A DNA stretch of 64,000 nucleotides, taken from positions 1 through 64,000 of the forward strand of contig NZ_FNCS01000012.1 in assembly GCF_900100665.1 (NCBI RefSeq), written 5' to 3'. The notes under the pieces were generated by a model. The model was not told the DNA's origin, made no database searches, and worked only from the letters and a program-made list of their open reading frames with translations. The stretch comes from Pelagibacterium luteolum. Its GTDB lineage: Bacteria > Pseudomonadota > Alphaproteobacteria > Rhizobiales > Devosiaceae. The position numbers and the translations under genes are program-made. This document shows, piece after piece, positions 24,494-34,204 of this stretch. Each line of letters begins with the position of its first letter. Within the stretch, counting starts at the first letter, position 1.

Positions 24494-26383
24494 TCAGTCA
24501 GCATACTCTCCGTCGATGGCGATCCTTGCGGGCAGAGGCTTTAGCGGAATGCCATCGGTTAGGAGACCATCGGGGAAGCCCTTGTGGTTGGTTTTGGCCC
24601 AATGGTGCGGTCGAACCAGCAGGTCTCGCATGGCTATGGTCAGCGCCAATGCGGCGAGCAGCCAATAAATCGGCAGGCCGACGACAGCCATCACAGATCC
24701 TCGGCGCCGTAGCCTTTCAAGGCCGACCACGCTGATGGCGGCGGCGCCACCATAGCCAACGAGCAAAGATGCCAGCCCCGCGAAGACCCAAGGCGAGGGC
24801 ATGCCCTGTGTGAGGGCGCCGATGAGAACGAGCACGAGTGTCGTGGTGAGGAAAATAGCGTGCATCGCCGTCGAGAGCACCATGCCGCCGACGAAGATGT
24901 AGAACGCGAAAACGCCCTTCCACCCCAGATCGCGCGCAAGGCTGAGCGGATGTGCGGAATGGACGATGAGGGTTTGCATCCAGCCTTTCATCCACCGGCT
25001 GCGCTGCCGCACCCATTCGGACACGGTTTCCGGCGCTTCCTCCCAGGTGATCGATGCAACGTTTTCGACCTTGAGACCGAGACGTGCCATGCGGATCCCG
25101 AGGTCGGCATCTTCGGTGACATTGAAGGCATCCCACGCTCCGATCTGGCACAGGGTTTCGGTGCGGAAATGGTTCGACGTGCCACCAAGCGGCATGGGAA
25201 GTCGAGCGCGCGAGATGGCCGGGAGAAGCACTCCGAAATGTCCGGCATATTCCGCGGCGAACATGCGGGCGACGAACCCTCTCGACGAAGGCGCGATCAC
25301 GAGTTCGGCCTGCAGGCATTCGAGCTCTGAATCCTCGGCAAAGAGCGAGGCCGCACGACGCAACTGCGACGGTTCCGGCACGTCCTCGGCGTCATAGACA
25401 ACGACATGGACACCGCGCGCCATCGGCAGCGCATAGTTCAGGGCCTTTGGCTTTGTAAACGGTGGCCCCTTTGGCACCACAATGAGCGAGAAGCGCTGAT
25501 CGTGCAGCTGACCCTGGACTTCGGCGATGGTCTCGGGGCTGGCACTTTCGACAACGAAGATGATGTCGAGCTTTTCGGCAGGATAGTCCAGTCGCCGCAT
25601 CGCAACGGCAATCTGGGACACCATATGGGCCTCATCTCGCAAGGGAATGAGGATGGTGTAGATGGGCAGATCCGGATCGCCCAGTTCAATTTTCGGCTTC
25701 AGCCGGGCATCTGGCCGATAGCCTCCCGCGGCCCAGAACCGGAAAAATGATGGGACTGTCAGTATAAGGCTCAAGAAGCCGAGCACTACGGGCTGGACGA
25801 TCGGGATGGCGAGCGACGATGCCAAAAGGATGGTCGCGATCGCCAGAACGACGCCGAACCGGATGCGGAACGAGAGATCGAGATGAGCGCTTCCCGAGGG
25901 GAAACGACGCGCCAGACGCTGCAGAGCCGAGGTATAGAACAAGTGCTCATTGGCCTCCACCAAGCCCGTTCGCATGGTCGAGGGCGAGACGATGCAGAGC
26001 CGTTCCGCAAGGGCTGGGTCCTCTTGCACGCGCTGGCGCAGCGAGGCCAGTTGCTCGAGAGTGGGCGACACAAAGACCACCTCTGTACCGCCTAGACGGC
26101 CCCGCATGCTGCGAACGGTCCCGAGTGTATCGAGGTCCGCATCATCGCTAAGTGGCCGGATACTGCCCGCGATATGATCGCTATAGTGCGATCCGAGCAT
26201 GGCCGCCGCACGGCGATATGGGTGCTCCGGATCGTCCGAAAAACTCTGATTCAACGTTTGGAGGGCGCAGGTTCGCAGATAGGCCGATCGGTCGAGCACC
26301 GCCAGAGCGGTGGCGTCGGACGCATTGGGCCCGAGCAGCGCCTTGACGAGCCCCATCGTGTCAGGCGGCCAGCAACCGATCAT
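24494..26383 (-). CDS. Family 2 glycosyltransferase, membrane-bound (XagB-like)
   Basis: 629 aa. A soluble N-terminal domain (to about 170) contains VVFVSPTLEQLASLRQRV and IVSPSTMRTGLVEA, as in glycosyltransferases with an extra N-terminal domain. Two hydrophobic helices near 175-215 precede the GT2 core: IYTILIPLRDEAHMV, YDAEDVPEPSQLRRA (metal-binding D), TEDADLGIRM and the processive RQRSRWMKGWMQT. Three or four C-terminal membrane helices follow. The pattern suggests a membrane enzyme polymerising a sugar for export. The product is unknown and no polymer cluster surrounds it. Confidence 0.85.
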   Translation of the reverse strand: MIGCWPPDTMGLVKALLGPNASDATALAVLDRSAYLRTCALQTLNQSFSDDPEHPYRRAAAMLGSHYSDHIAGSIRPLSDDADLDTLGTVRSMRGRLGGTEVVFVSPTLEQLASLRQRVQEDPALAERLCIVSPSTMRTGLVEANEHLFYTSALQRLARRFPSGSAHLDLSFRIRFGVVLAIATILLASSLAIPIVQPVVLGFLSLILTVPSFFRFWAAGGYRPDARLKPKIELGDPDLPIYTILIPLRDEAHMVSQIAVAMRRLDYPAEKLDIIFVVESASPETIAEVQGQLHDQRFSLIVVPKGPPFTKPKALNYALPMARGVHVVVYDAEDVPEPSQLRRAASLFAEDSELECLQAELVIAPSSRGFVARMFAAEYAGHFGVLLPAISRARLPMPLGGTSNHFRTETLCQIGAWDAFNVTEDADLGIRMARLGLKVENVASITWEEAPETVSEWVRQRSRWMKGWMQTLIVHSAHPLSLARDLGWKGVFAFYIFVGGMVLSTAMHAIFLTTTLVLVLIGALTQGMPSPWVFAGLASLLVGYGGAAAISVVGLERLRRRGSVMAVVGLPIYWLLAALALTIAMRDLLVRPHHWAKTNHKGFPDGLLTDGIPLKPLPARIAIDGEYAD

Positions 26384-26451
26384 TTGCCCTCACTTTGCCT
26401 TGCCGACCCTATCAATTGCATGGCGGATAAGCCATAAGCAACCACGACCCG

Positions 26452-27294
26452 ATGATCCCCTCTTGGACGTTAATTTTGTTTCGCAGCCTGGCCGTTACTG
26501 TTTTCGTTTCGATGCTTGCGTTGGTGAGTTGGCCGGCGCTCAGCCAGTCGCTACCGGTCCATGTCGATCCCGACGCGCGTGACGATCTGTTCAGCGCCGG
26601 TGAAATTCCGGCCCTCCGCTTCCTGACAACCGATGATTTTCCGCCGTTCAATTACACCGATGCGGGCGGAAGGCTTGTGGGCTTTCACGTCGATCTCGCC
26701 AACGCCATCTGCGTGCGTCTGAGTGCCCGTTGCACGATACAGGCCTGGCCGTGGGATCGCGTGCAGGACGCATTGGCCGACAATCAGGGCGATGCTCTGC
26801 TGGCAGGGCTGGATATCAATGAGACCTCGGCGGCGCGGTTCGACTTTTCGCGGATCTATATGCAACTGCCAGCGCGCTTTGTGGTTCGGCGCGCTGACGC
26901 AGCCGGCTTCGATGCCAGCGCCGTCGCGGGTTCGATTGCCGTTGCGGCCAATACACCGCATGCCGAACTCGCAGCGACGGCCTATCCGTCCGCTGAGATT
27001 GTCGATTTCCCAAGCGAGTTCGCCGCCCTCGAGGCGCTATCTGCAGGAGAGGTGGACCTTGTTTTTGCCGACGCCGCGCGGGCTTCGTTCTGGCTCAACG
27101 AGAACCCGGACTGTTGCAGCTTTGCGGGCGAAGCTTATTTCCGCCCGGACATCTTCGGGGACGGGCTGGCCGTGGCTGTCCCGGCGGGACTGGATAATGT
27201 GCGCGTAGCGATCAATTGGGCGCTCGTTCGGCTTCAGCGCGAGGGTCGGCTCGACGAGCTATATCTTCGCTGGTTTCCGGTCAGCTTTTACTGA
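26452..27294 (+). CDS. Periplasmic solute-binding protein (SBP_bac_3)
   Basis: 280 aa with a signal peptide (hydrophobic stretch through MLALVSWPALS, cleavage about residue 31). The mature protein has the family-3 binding-protein pattern: TTDDFPPFNYTDAGGRLVGFHVDLANAI, DALLAGLDINETSAARFDFS, and a C-terminal LVRLQREGRLDELYLRWF. It would bind an amino acid or similar small solute. No permease or ATPase gene is adjacent, so it may serve a distant transporter or be a sensor-type domain. Overlaps the convergent TerB-like gene by 7 bp. Confidence 0.85.
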   Translation: MIPSWTLILFRSLAVTVFVSMLALVSWPALSQSLPVHVDPDARDDLFSAGEIPALRFLTTDDFPPFNYTDAGGRLVGFHVDLANAICVRLSARCTIQAWPWDRVQDALADNQGDALLAGLDINETSAARFDFSRIYMQLPARFVVRRADAAGFDASAVAGSIAVAANTPHAELAATAYPSAEIVDFPSEFAALEALSAGEVDLVFADAARASFWLNENPDCCSFAGEAYFRPDIFGDGLAVAVPAGLDNVRVAINWALVRLQREGRLDELYLRWFPVSFY

Positions 27295-27704
27295 CCGGAC
27301 TTGAGGCGCCGGTGGCGGATGCGGGCCGAGGTTTCGATGGCGGCAGTCGTCAGGCGGTCGATCGAAAACGCATCGCGGATCATTTCCAGCATGCGCAATT
27401 CTTCCTGATTGAGGGTCAGATCTACGGTCGCGATCTCGACGGCCAAGGCGTAAGCGGTTTCTTGCAGCCGTGGTTCGAGTGTGTCGGCGATCTGGCCCAA
27501 AAGAGCATCGAGGCCGGCCTTGTTGACGGTTTCAACGCAGGCGCTGGCGACCTCGGGCAGGCGTGATATGGCAAAGCTTTCGAACATCGGCCAACGGCTG
27601 ATCAAGGCGGCGAACCGGTCCATCTCGTGGTCGGTGACGTCCTTGTCCGAGACGGCCGCCATTACCATGATGTGGACGAGGGCATCGGTTACTGAAAGCT
27701 GCAT
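27288..27704 (-). CDS. TerB-family (tellurite-resistance-like) protein
   Basis: 138 aa, all helical in appearance. The TerB fold is indicated by ALVHIMVMAAVSDKDVTDHEMDRFAALI and the second-half repeat AVEIATVDLTLNQEELRMLEMIRDAFSI with conserved acidic residues thought to bind metal. Members act in the cytoplasm or at the membrane in stress responses; most are not involved in tellurite resistance. No ter operon is nearby. Single gene, convergent with the binding-protein gene. Confidence 0.8.
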   Translation of the reverse strand: MQLSVTDALVHIMVMAAVSDKDVTDHEMDRFAALISRWPMFESFAISRLPEVASACVETVNKAGLDALLGQIADTLEPRLQETAYALAVEIATVDLTLNQEELRMLEMIRDAFSIDRLTTAAIETSARIRHRRLKSGQ

Positions 27705-27859
27705 GACGTCACCAAACGAAACGGTCGAACTGCGCGGAATCTAGAAACACGCGATACCAAGCGCAAGTGCTTGGTTGACCGCCATTGACGTTTGTTTGGT
27801 GATGGTGCAACACCGGGCCGAATTCCCAAGCTTTGGCCTAGAAAAAGGACGGACGATCC

Positions 27860-29506
27860 GTGTCCTCAACTCTTCTTCCCCTCGACCCCGCCGCCATCGA
27901 AGCTGCGACAAACGCTCGCGCCTGGCCGTTCGAGGAGGCGAGAAAAGTCGTTCAACGGGCTGAAAAGCTTGGCAAGAGCGAGGTGATTTTCGAGACCGGT
28001 TACGGTCCGTCGGGCAAGCCCCATATCGGAACCTTCGGCGAGGTGATGCGCACCACGATGGTGCGGACCGCCTTCCGCCTGCTCACTGGCGATGCCATCA
28101 AGACGCGTCTCATCTGCTTTTCCGACGACATGGACGGGATGCGCAAAATTCCCGACAACGTGCCTTCCAAGGAGGCGCTTGAGCCGTTTCTGCAGATGCC
28201 GCTGACGGCGGTGCCCGATCCCTGGACCAATGAGTTCAAAAGCTTTGGCGATCACAACAACGCCATGCTGCGCCGGTTCCTCGACACCTTCGGGTTCGAC
28301 TACGAGTTCGCCAGCGCGACCGAATACTACAAATCCGGCAAGTTCGACGCCATGCTGCTGCGTACGCTCGAGCGCTATGACGACATCATGGGCGTCATGC
28401 TGCCCATCCTCGGCGCCGAGCGTCAGGCGACCTATTCGCCAATCCTTCCAATTTCCCCGATCTCCGGCCGGGTGCTTTATGTTCCGATGAAGGAAATCAA
28501 TGCCAAGGACGGCACTGTGACCTTTGCGGACGAGGATGGGCGCGACGTGACGCTGCCTGTCACCGGCGGCAATGTGAAGCTGCAATGGAAGCCCGATTTC
28601 GGCATGCGCTGGGCGGCGCTGGGCGTGGACTTCGAGATGTTCGGGAAGGATCACCAGACCAACCAGATCGTCTATGACAAGATCTGCGCCATTCTGGGCG
28701 GCACGCCGCCGGAACACTACGTTTATGAGCTCTTCCTCGATGAAGAGGGGCAAAAGATATCCAAGTCCAAGGGCAATGGGATCACCATCGATGAGTGGCT
28801 GACCTACGCGTCGGCGGAAAGCCTTTCGCTTTTCATGTTCCAAAAGCCCCGGACGGCCAAGAGGCTCTATTTCGACGTCATTCCCAAGGCTGTGGACGAG
28901 TATTTCACCTTCGCCGCGAAAGCCCAGGATGAGGATGCAAGCCAGCTTTTGGAGAACCCCACCTTCCACATCCACTCGGGAAGACCCCCGGCTCAGGACA
29001 TGCCGGTAAGTTTTGCGCTGCTGCTCAATCTGGCGACGGCGTCCAATCCCGAGAGCCGTGAAGTCATGTGGGGATACATTTCGGCCTACGCCCCCGGTGT
29101 TACCCCGCAGACCCATCCGCATCTCGATGCGCTGGTGGGTTATGCCATGCGCTATTTCCACGATTTCGTGCAGAAGACCTATCGCGCCCCCGACGATGTC
29201 GAGCGCAAGGCACTCGAAGATCTGTCCGCATCGTTTGCCACGCTGCCGGCGGATGCCGATGGCGCCGCAATCCAGGATGCCGCGCTTGACGTCGCGCGCG
29301 AGATCGAGCGGTATCAGGATCACAAGCGCACGGGACCAAATGGCGGCCCGGGTGTTTCGGGCGCATTCTTCCAGATGCTCTATCAGGTGCTGATCGGGCA
29401 GGAACGCGGCCCGCGCTTTGGTTCGTTTGCAGCGCTTTACGGGATCGAGAACACCCGTAACTTGATCGCGCGGGCTCTGAACGGCGAACTCGCTTCGCAA
29501 GGGTAA
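27860..29506 (+). CDS. lysK: Class I lysyl-tRNA synthetase
   Basis: 548 aa. The class I synthetase signatures are present: the HIGH-like [13 protein letters not shown] and the KMSKS-like [11 protein letters not shown] near 295. The protein follows the archaeal/alphaproteobacterial LysRS-I layout rather than the class II LysS. It charges tRNA-Lys. GTG 27860 follows AAGGACGG; the first residues [19 protein letters not shown] fit the family. A complete antisense frame of 544 codons exists opposite and is a by-product of codon bias. A small gene begins 6 bp downstream. Confidence 0.95.
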   Translation: MSSTLLPLDPAAIEAATNARAWPFEEARKVVQRAEKLGKSEVIFETGYGPSGKPHIGTFGEVMRTTMVRTAFRLLTGDAIKTRLICFSDDMDGMRKIPDNVPSKEALEPFLQMPLTAVPDPWTNEFKSFGDHNNAMLRRFLDTFGFDYEFASATEYYKSGKFDAMLLRTLERYDDIMGVMLPILGAERQATYSPILPISPISGRVLYVPMKEINAKDGTVTFADEDGRDVTLPVTGGNVKLQWKPDFGMRWAALGVDFEMFGKDHQTNQIVYDKICAILGGTPPEHYVYELFLDEEGQKISKSKGNGITIDEWLTYASAESLSLFMFQKPRTAKRLYFDVIPKAVDEYFTFAAKAQDEDASQLLENPTFHIHSGRPPAQDMPVSFALLLNLATASNPESREVMWGYISAYAPGVTPQTHPHLDALVGYAMRYFHDFVQKTYRAPDDVERKALEDLSASFATLPADADGAAIQDAALDVAREIERYQDHKRTGPNGGPGVSGAFFQMLYQVLIGQERGPRFGSFAALYGIENTRNLIARALNGELASQG

Positions 29507-29511
29507 GTGCG

Positions 29512-29715
29512 ATGGGCGTCACCCCCGAACTCGCTGAGCTTGAGGCAACAATCCTGAGAATGGAGGCTCGGTTCGATGCAGAACCGAGCGCGGCAGCACT
29601 TATGGCTTACTATCGTCAACTGAGCCTTCGATTTGCAGATGATCTCACCGATCCCCGCGACATCGCGCTAAGCCGTGCTGCGGCCCTGATGATGGTCAAA
29701 GCCCAACAAGGCTGA
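29512..29715 (+). CDS. Small unknown protein after lysK
   Basis: 67 aa starting 6 bp after the lysK stop with AAGGG upstream. Sequence is acidic and helical (ELAELEATILRMEARFDAEP...DPRDIALSRAAALM), no signal peptide or membrane span. Probably co-transcribed with lysK and convergent with the S24 repressor gene, ending 5 bp before its stop. No family recognised. Confidence 0.55.
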   Translation: MGVTPELAELEATILRMEARFDAEPSAAALMAYYRQLSLRFADDLTDPRDIALSRAAALMMVKAQQG

Positions 29716-29719
29716 TCGA

Positions 29720-30364
29720 TTACTGACTGGCCCAGAGGATGCGCGCGATCCAGTCGATGTCTTCGGGCTTGAAGATTCGCGGTTCGTGCTCGGGGTTGAT
29801 CGAGTGCAACTCGATCTGCTTTTCGGTGCGGCGGTAGAGAATCTTTGCCATGACCTCGCCTTCGCGCGTCCGGGCCACCACGCGATCGCCGCGCCGCAAT
29901 TGCTCGGTGGGCGAGACAATGATGTAGTCGCCGTCGCGATAGAGCGGCTGCATGGAATCGCCAGTGACTTCGAGGGCATAGGCGGTGCCATCGCCAAGCC
30001 CGGGAAATTTGACCTCGTCCCAGCCTTGCCCTGCCGGAAATCCTGCAGCGTCGAAATACCCGCCCGAGCCGGCTTGCGCAAAACCCAGCAGGGGCACGGT
30101 CATGCCGGGAGTTAATGCGGTTGAATGCTGCGAATAGGGGATTGCAGCCGACATCAACGTGTCGAAATTTTCCGAAGTGGCCTCAAGAACCTTGGCGATC
30201 GACTCCGTCGAAGGCCAACGCTCGCGGCCGTCCTTGCTGATCCGCTTGGAGGGATTGAACGCCGTTGCATCCAGGCCCGCCAGCTTGGCAAGCCCGGAGG
30301 TCGACAGCCCGTGCCGTTCCGCAAGGGCGTCGAGGGCCTGCCATATGGCGCGATGAGACAGCAT
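29720..30364 (-). CDS. HTH / S24 peptidase-type repressor
   Basis: 214 aa from ATG 30364. The N-terminal helix-turn-helix (LAERHGLSTSGLAKLAGLDATAFNPSKR) is followed by an S24/LexA-type domain with the serine in LEVTGDSMQPLYRDGDYIIV and the catalytic lysine region DRVVARTREGEVMAKILYRR. This resembles phage CI- or HrcA-like stress repressors that cleave themselves on RecA activation. The usual Ala-Gly cleavage pair may be in GFAQAGSGGYF. No prophage genes surround it, so it is probably a chromosomal stress regulator, and its targets cannot be seen. Confidence 0.85.
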   Translation of the reverse strand: MLSHRAIWQALDALAERHGLSTSGLAKLAGLDATAFNPSKRISKDGRERWPSTESIAKVLEATSENFDTLMSAAIPYSQHSTALTPGMTVPLLGFAQAGSGGYFDAAGFPAGQGWDEVKFPGLGDGTAYALEVTGDSMQPLYRDGDYIIVSPTEQLRRGDRVVARTREGEVMAKILYRRTEKQIELHSINPEHEPRIFKPEDIDWIARILWASQ

Positions 30365-30501
30365 GAGCACTGGCCAGAAAAAGGAATGAAGTCTTTAAAT
30401 TGGAAACTAGTCCTATTCCGCCGTTAGTCTTTTGTAAAGCCATTTTGCGCCTTGGCAGGGGCGACAGGGGCGTTTAGACCGGCAGCGAGCAAGGAGTGAA
30501 G

Positions 30502-30846
30502 ATGGCCGAACCGATCTATAAAATCGCAACGCAATCGGACTGGAGCGCCGCGCGCGCTGCTGGAGAACTTCACGGCACGCCGGTCGATCTCGCAGATGGA
30601 TACATCCACTTTTCCACAGCGGCGCAATTGGCTGAAACGCTCAACAAGCACTACGCGGGGCAGTCCGGCCTTGTGCTAGTAACCATCGATCCAGATCGGC
30701 TGCCGGTGCCCCTGCAATGGGAGCCATCGCGCGGCGGGCAACTCTTTCCTCATCTCTATGCCGCCTTGCCACTCGAAGCCGTCATTGCAGAGCGCGAGCT
30801 GCACGCAGGGGCTGATGGCAAATTCGATCTGCCGGAGATCGCGTGA
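30502..30846 (+). CDS. DUF952 family protein
   Basis: 114 aa. Family features: IYKIATQSDWSAARAAGELHGTPVD at the N terminus, DGYIHFSTAAQLAETL, and the C-terminal PHLYAALPLEAVIAERELH. DUF952 proteins are small and cytosolic and often sit beside pyrD, as here; their reaction is not established. ATG 30502 lies 5 bases after AAGGAG, so it is chosen over GTG 30496. The TGA overlaps the start of pyrD, indicating coupling. Confidence 0.85.
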   Translation: MAEPIYKIATQSDWSAARAAGELHGTPVDLADGYIHFSTAAQLAETLNKHYAGQSGLVLVTIDPDRLPVPLQWEPSRGGQLFPHLYAALPLEAVIAERELHAGADGKFDLPEIA

Positions 30847-31946
30847 TGGCCATTGGCGACCTGTTCCGCAATGCCGGTCTTCAGAAATTCGCCCGCGACT
30901 CGCTGCTCAAGATGGAAGCCGAGACGGCGCATCGCGCGACGATCAACGCGCTGAAGCTTGGACTGGCGCCGAGCGGAAGCCCGTCCCCTTCCAGTCTGGT
31001 AACCAGCTTTCTGGGTCTGAACTTGCCCAACCCGATCGGCATGGCCGCCGGGTTCGACAAGAACGCCGAGGTCTTCGCGCCCTTGGCCAAGGTCGGCTTC
31101 GGCTTTGTCGAAATCGGGACCGTGACGCCGCGCCCGCAGGAGGGCAATCCGACGCCGCGTGTGTTCCGCATCCCTGAGGAAATGGGGGTCATCAATCGGT
31201 TGGGATTCAACAATGAGGGGCACGCCGCAGCGTTTGACCGTCTCCGAAATCGGACGCCGGGTCAGATCGTTGGCGTCAACATCGGGGCCAACAAGGATAC
31301 CGAAGATTTCGTCGCCGACTATGTCTTGGGCATCAACACCTTTTCGCCGCTCGCCGATTATCTGACGGTCAACATCTCTTCACCCAATACGCCCGGTTTG
31401 CGCAATCTGCAGGCCGATGAAGCGTTGAGGCGCCTTCTTGGCGCCGTGCTCGAGGCACGCGCAACCCAGCCGCGCCAGACGCCAGTCCTTCTAAAGATCG
31501 CGCCCGATCTCGACATCGCGCAGATGGACACGATTGCCGCGGTGGTGTTGGCCAGCGGGATCGATGGCGTGATCGTGTCCAACACCACGATTTCGCGCGA
31601 CGCCGTAGAGGGGCGGACCAATGCCAGCGAGGCGGGTGGGCTATCCGGGAAACCACTTTTTGCGCTCTCCACCCAGCGCTTGGCGCAAATGCGTCAGAGG
31701 CTTGGCCCGGACTTTCCCATCGTCGGCGTGGGTGGCATCCATTCGGCCAAAAGTGCCGTCGCCAAATTCGAGGCGGGCGCCAATGTCATCCAGCTCTATT
31801 CGGCGCTGGTCTATGGCGGGCTCAAGATGGTCGATGAGATCACGACCGGCTTGGCCCACGCGCTATCGGAACGTGGGCTTGCGTCAATTTCCCAACTGAC
31901 CAACGCAGCGGCGGACGATTGGGCTGAAGGGCGCGGGCAGATCTAG
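30843..31946 (+). CDS. pyrD: Dihydroorotate dehydrogenase (quinone)
   Basis: 367-aa membrane-associated class 2 enzyme that oxidises dihydroorotate to orotate in pyrimidine synthesis, passing electrons to quinone. Features: N-terminal helix, LNLPNPIGMAAGFDKNAEV, GFGFVEIGTVTPRPQEGNPTPRVFR, INRLGFNNEGHAA, the active-site serine in NISSPNTPGLR, and IVGVGGIHSAKSA with FMN-phosphate binding. Start is GTG 30843 or the adjacent ATG 30846. The 3' end overlaps the convergent MATE gene by 4 bp. Confidence 0.95.
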   Translation: MMAIGDLFRNAGLQKFARDSLLKMEAETAHRATINALKLGLAPSGSPSPSSLVTSFLGLNLPNPIGMAAGFDKNAEVFAPLAKVGFGFVEIGTVTPRPQEGNPTPRVFRIPEEMGVINRLGFNNEGHAAAFDRLRNRTPGQIVGVNIGANKDTEDFVADYVLGINTFSPLADYLTVNISSPNTPGLRNLQADEALRRLLGAVLEARATQPRQTPVLLKIAPDLDIAQMDTIAAVVLASGIDGVIVSNTTISRDAVEGRTNASEAGGLSGKPLFALSTQRLAQMRQRLGPDFPIVGVGGIHSAKSAVAKFEAGANVIQLYSALVYGGLKMVDEITTGLAHALSERGLASISQLTNAAADDWAEGRGQI

Positions 31947-33277
31947 GCGAAGATGGCGGATTTTCGCCGCTCAATGGCGATGGCGTAGATGCCGGCGCGG
32001 ACCAGCAGCAGCACGTGAAGCGCGATCCAGAGGCCCCATAGTCCGAGGACGGGCTGAAGCAGCATGGCCACGGCCAGATACACCACCAGCGATGCGATCA
32101 TGCCATTGCGCATGGTGACGTTCAGCGTCGCACCAATCATGATGCCGTCATAGACGAAGGCCGGCATGCCGGTGAGCGGCGTCAGCGCCGCCATGACCAG
32201 ATAGAGCCGCGCCATTTCGCGCACCTCCGGGTTGGTGGTCATTAGATCGATGGCCATCCATCCGCCGAAATAGAGCATCGCGCTCAACGCGGCGGCGATC
32301 ACCAACCCCCAGCCCAGCGAGAGCTTGGTCGCCCGCTCGAAGGCCGGTCGCCACCGCGCACCGACGGCCTTGCCGCACAATTGTTCGACCGCCGTTGCGA
32401 TGCCATCGAGAAAGAACGCTGCGACTGAAAAAAGCTGAAGGAGGATGGCGTTGGAGGCCAGTTCGATCTCGCCGGTTCTGGCGCCTTGCGCCGCGAAATA
32501 GGCAAATGCGCCCATGAGCGCAGCCGAGCGGATGATCAGGTCGCGGCTGATGCCGAGCATGCGGCGGATCGCCGTCACGTCGAGAAGCGCCGGCAGGCTG
32601 GTGTTGGAAAGGATCGGCGCGAGGCCCCCGTAATAGCGTACCGCAATCGCTAGCCCGACAATCGCCGCCACCGCCTGCCCGATAACTGTGGCCCAGGCAA
32701 CGCCCGGCACGCCCCAGCCGAGGCCATGCACGAACCAGATGCTCAAAACGATGTTGATCAGGTTGATGAGGATCTGCAGCCACATGCCGGTGCGCGCATC
32801 CGCCCGGCCATAGAACCAGCCCAGCAGCACGTAGTTGACCAGAACGAACGGCACCGACCACATGCGCACGCCCATATAGTCGGCAAAGGCCTGCGCCGAA
32901 TTGGGCGGCGGCGCGAGCGCGGCGGCAAAACCGAGAGTTATGGGATAAGACAGCGCCAGAAGAACGAGACCCAAAACGATGGCGATCACCATCGCCCGGG
33001 CCATGTGCAACAGCCCGTCGAGCGGATCGCGCGCACCGACAGATTGCGCCGTCAGCCCAGCCGTACCGAATCTGAGAAAAAAGGCGAGGGCGAAGATGAC
33101 ACTGAACGCGGTCGCGCCCAGCGATAGTCCGCCCAAGAGCCCGGCATCGCCCAATTGGCCGATGACCGCCGTGTCGATGATGCCTGCAACCGGCTCGGTG
33201 ATAAAGGCGATCGACGCTGGAATGGCGATCGCCCAGATATCGCGGTGGCGAACCGTAAAGGGATGAACATCGGTCAT
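31943..33277 (-). CDS. MATE-family efflux transporter (DinF type)
   Basis: 444 aa, twelve predicted membrane segments. The MATE N-terminal pattern AIPASIAFITEPVAGIIDTAVIGQLGD is followed by LGATAFSVIFALAFFLRFGTAGLTAQSVGA and the symmetric second half (LLQLFSVAAFFLDGIATAVEQLCGKAVGA). These inner-membrane antiporters export organic cations or drugs using Na+ or H+. The DinF subgroup is inferred from resemblance. It is divergent from no gene; the SDR gene upstream runs in the same direction. Confidence 0.9.
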   Translation of the reverse strand: MTDVHPFTVRHRDIWAIAIPASIAFITEPVAGIIDTAVIGQLGDAGLLGGLSLGATAFSVIFALAFFLRFGTAGLTAQSVGARDPLDGLLHMARAMVIAIVLGLVLLALSYPITLGFAAALAPPPNSAQAFADYMGVRMWSVPFVLVNYVLLGWFYGRADARTGMWLQILINLINIVLSIWFVHGLGWGVPGVAWATVIGQAVAAIVGLAIAVRYYGGLAPILSNTSLPALLDVTAIRRMLGISRDLIIRSAALMGAFAYFAAQGARTGEIELASNAILLQLFSVAAFFLDGIATAVEQLCGKAVGARWRPAFERATKLSLGWGLVIAAALSAMLYFGGWMAIDLMTTNPEVREMARLYLVMAALTPLTGMPAFVYDGIMIGATLNVTMRNGMIASLVVYLAVAMLLQPVLGLWGLWIALHVLLLVRAGIYAIAIERRKSAIFA

Positions 33278-33334
33278 GGATGGAAGCCGGAGGTGACGTG
33301 GATCGCGACGCTATCCGATTCCGGAAGCAGTTAC

Positions 33335-34102
33335 CTAGCTCGGCAGCTGATCTTTCTTGAGGATCACCGGGCGAGTCGGGACCTGGCACACGGGCATGAT
33401 CTCGATGGAATTGACGTTGACGTGCGCGGGCAGATTGGCGATCCACCAGACGGTGTTGGCAATGTCTTCTGGCAAGAGCGGTTCGTTGTCGGCGTACATC
33501 TTTTCATTGGCTTCGAAATCGCCACCCGTGCGAACGGCGGTGAATTCGGATTTGGAGTGCCCTGGCTCGACCGATGTTACCCGGATGCCCGTGCCCATCG
33601 TGTCGGTGCGCAAATTCATCGAGAACTGGTGCACGAAGGCCTTTGTCGCGCCATACACATTGCCGCCCGTATAGGCGAACCGGCCGGCGATCGAGCCGAC
33701 ATTGATGATCGATGACCCGCGTCCGACCTGCTTGACCAGCGGCAGCACTTCGAGCGTCGTATGCAGCATGCCCATGATGTTGGTGTCGATCATGGTCTGC
33801 CACTGATCGGTATCGATATCGGGGATTGCGCCGGTGCCGAGCGCGAGCCCGCCATTGTTGAAAAGGCAGGTGATGGGCTTGAAGTTTTCCGGGATCGCCG
33901 CGACGGCACGTTTGATCGACGCCTTGTCGGTCAGATCCATTTCGATGCCGTGGACGATTTCGGGAAACTCGGCCTCGAGTTCCACGAGCCGTTCGCGCCG
34001 ACGTCCAGTCGCGATCACTTTCCAGCCGTTGCGAGCAAACTGCCGTGCGGTGGCGGCGCCAAAACCTGACGTGGCGCCCGTGATGAAGATGACCGGAGAC
34101 AT
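33335..34102 (-). CDS. Short-chain dehydrogenase (YdfG-like)
   Basis: 255 aa. Classical SDR features: FITGATSGFGAATARQFARNGWKVIATGRR (NADP-type Rossmann loop with Arg), NNGGLALG, active-site Ser in INVGSIAGRFAY and the YGATK Tyr/Lys pair. The C-terminal EIMPVCQVPTRPVI is characteristic of YdfG-like enzymes that oxidise serine, threonine or 3-hydroxy acids. Start 34102 has AAGG nine bases upstream; the frame reaches 34183 without a better signal. Substrate is inferred. Confidence 0.85.
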   Translation of the reverse strand: MSPVIFITGATSGFGAATARQFARNGWKVIATGRRRERLVELEAEFPEIVHGIEMDLTDKASIKRAVAAIPENFKPITCLFNNGGLALGTGAIPDIDTDQWQTMIDTNIMGMLHTTLEVLPLVKQVGRGSSIINVGSIAGRFAYTGGNVYGATKAFVHQFSMNLRTDTMGTGIRVTSVEPGHSKSEFTAVRTGGDFEANEKMYADNEPLLPEDIANTVWWIANLPAHVNVNSIEIMPVCQVPTRPVILKKDQLPS

Positions 34103-34129
34103 GACCATACCCTTGATAATCGTCGGAGA

Positions 34130-34150
34130 GCGCGTCCGGACTGGACGCGC
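34130..34150 (-). terminator. Hairpin between DUF6460-like and SDR genes
   Basis: GCGCGTCC at 34130-34137 pairs with GGACGCGC at 34143-34150 around a 5-base loop, between two minus-strand genes. There is no T-run, so it may be a terminator for the upstream membrane-protein gene or a 5' leader hairpin of the SDR gene. Confidence 0.35.
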
Positions 34151-34204
34151 CGGCACCCTAATGGGCGTTTTGATCAGGCTCAACCATGGAAGGCAATTAT
34201 ATGA

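Noticed and set aside
27866-29500. Long antisense frame (544 codons) opposite the lysyl-tRNA synthetase gene
   Set aside because: It mirrors a well-supported gene with family motifs; GC-rich third positions routinely create such antisense frames, and no ribosome binding site or family motif is present.
27860-29506. Class I rather than class II lysyl-tRNA synthetase as a novelty
   Set aside because: Class I LysRS is normal in many alphaproteobacteria, so it is used as lineage evidence only.
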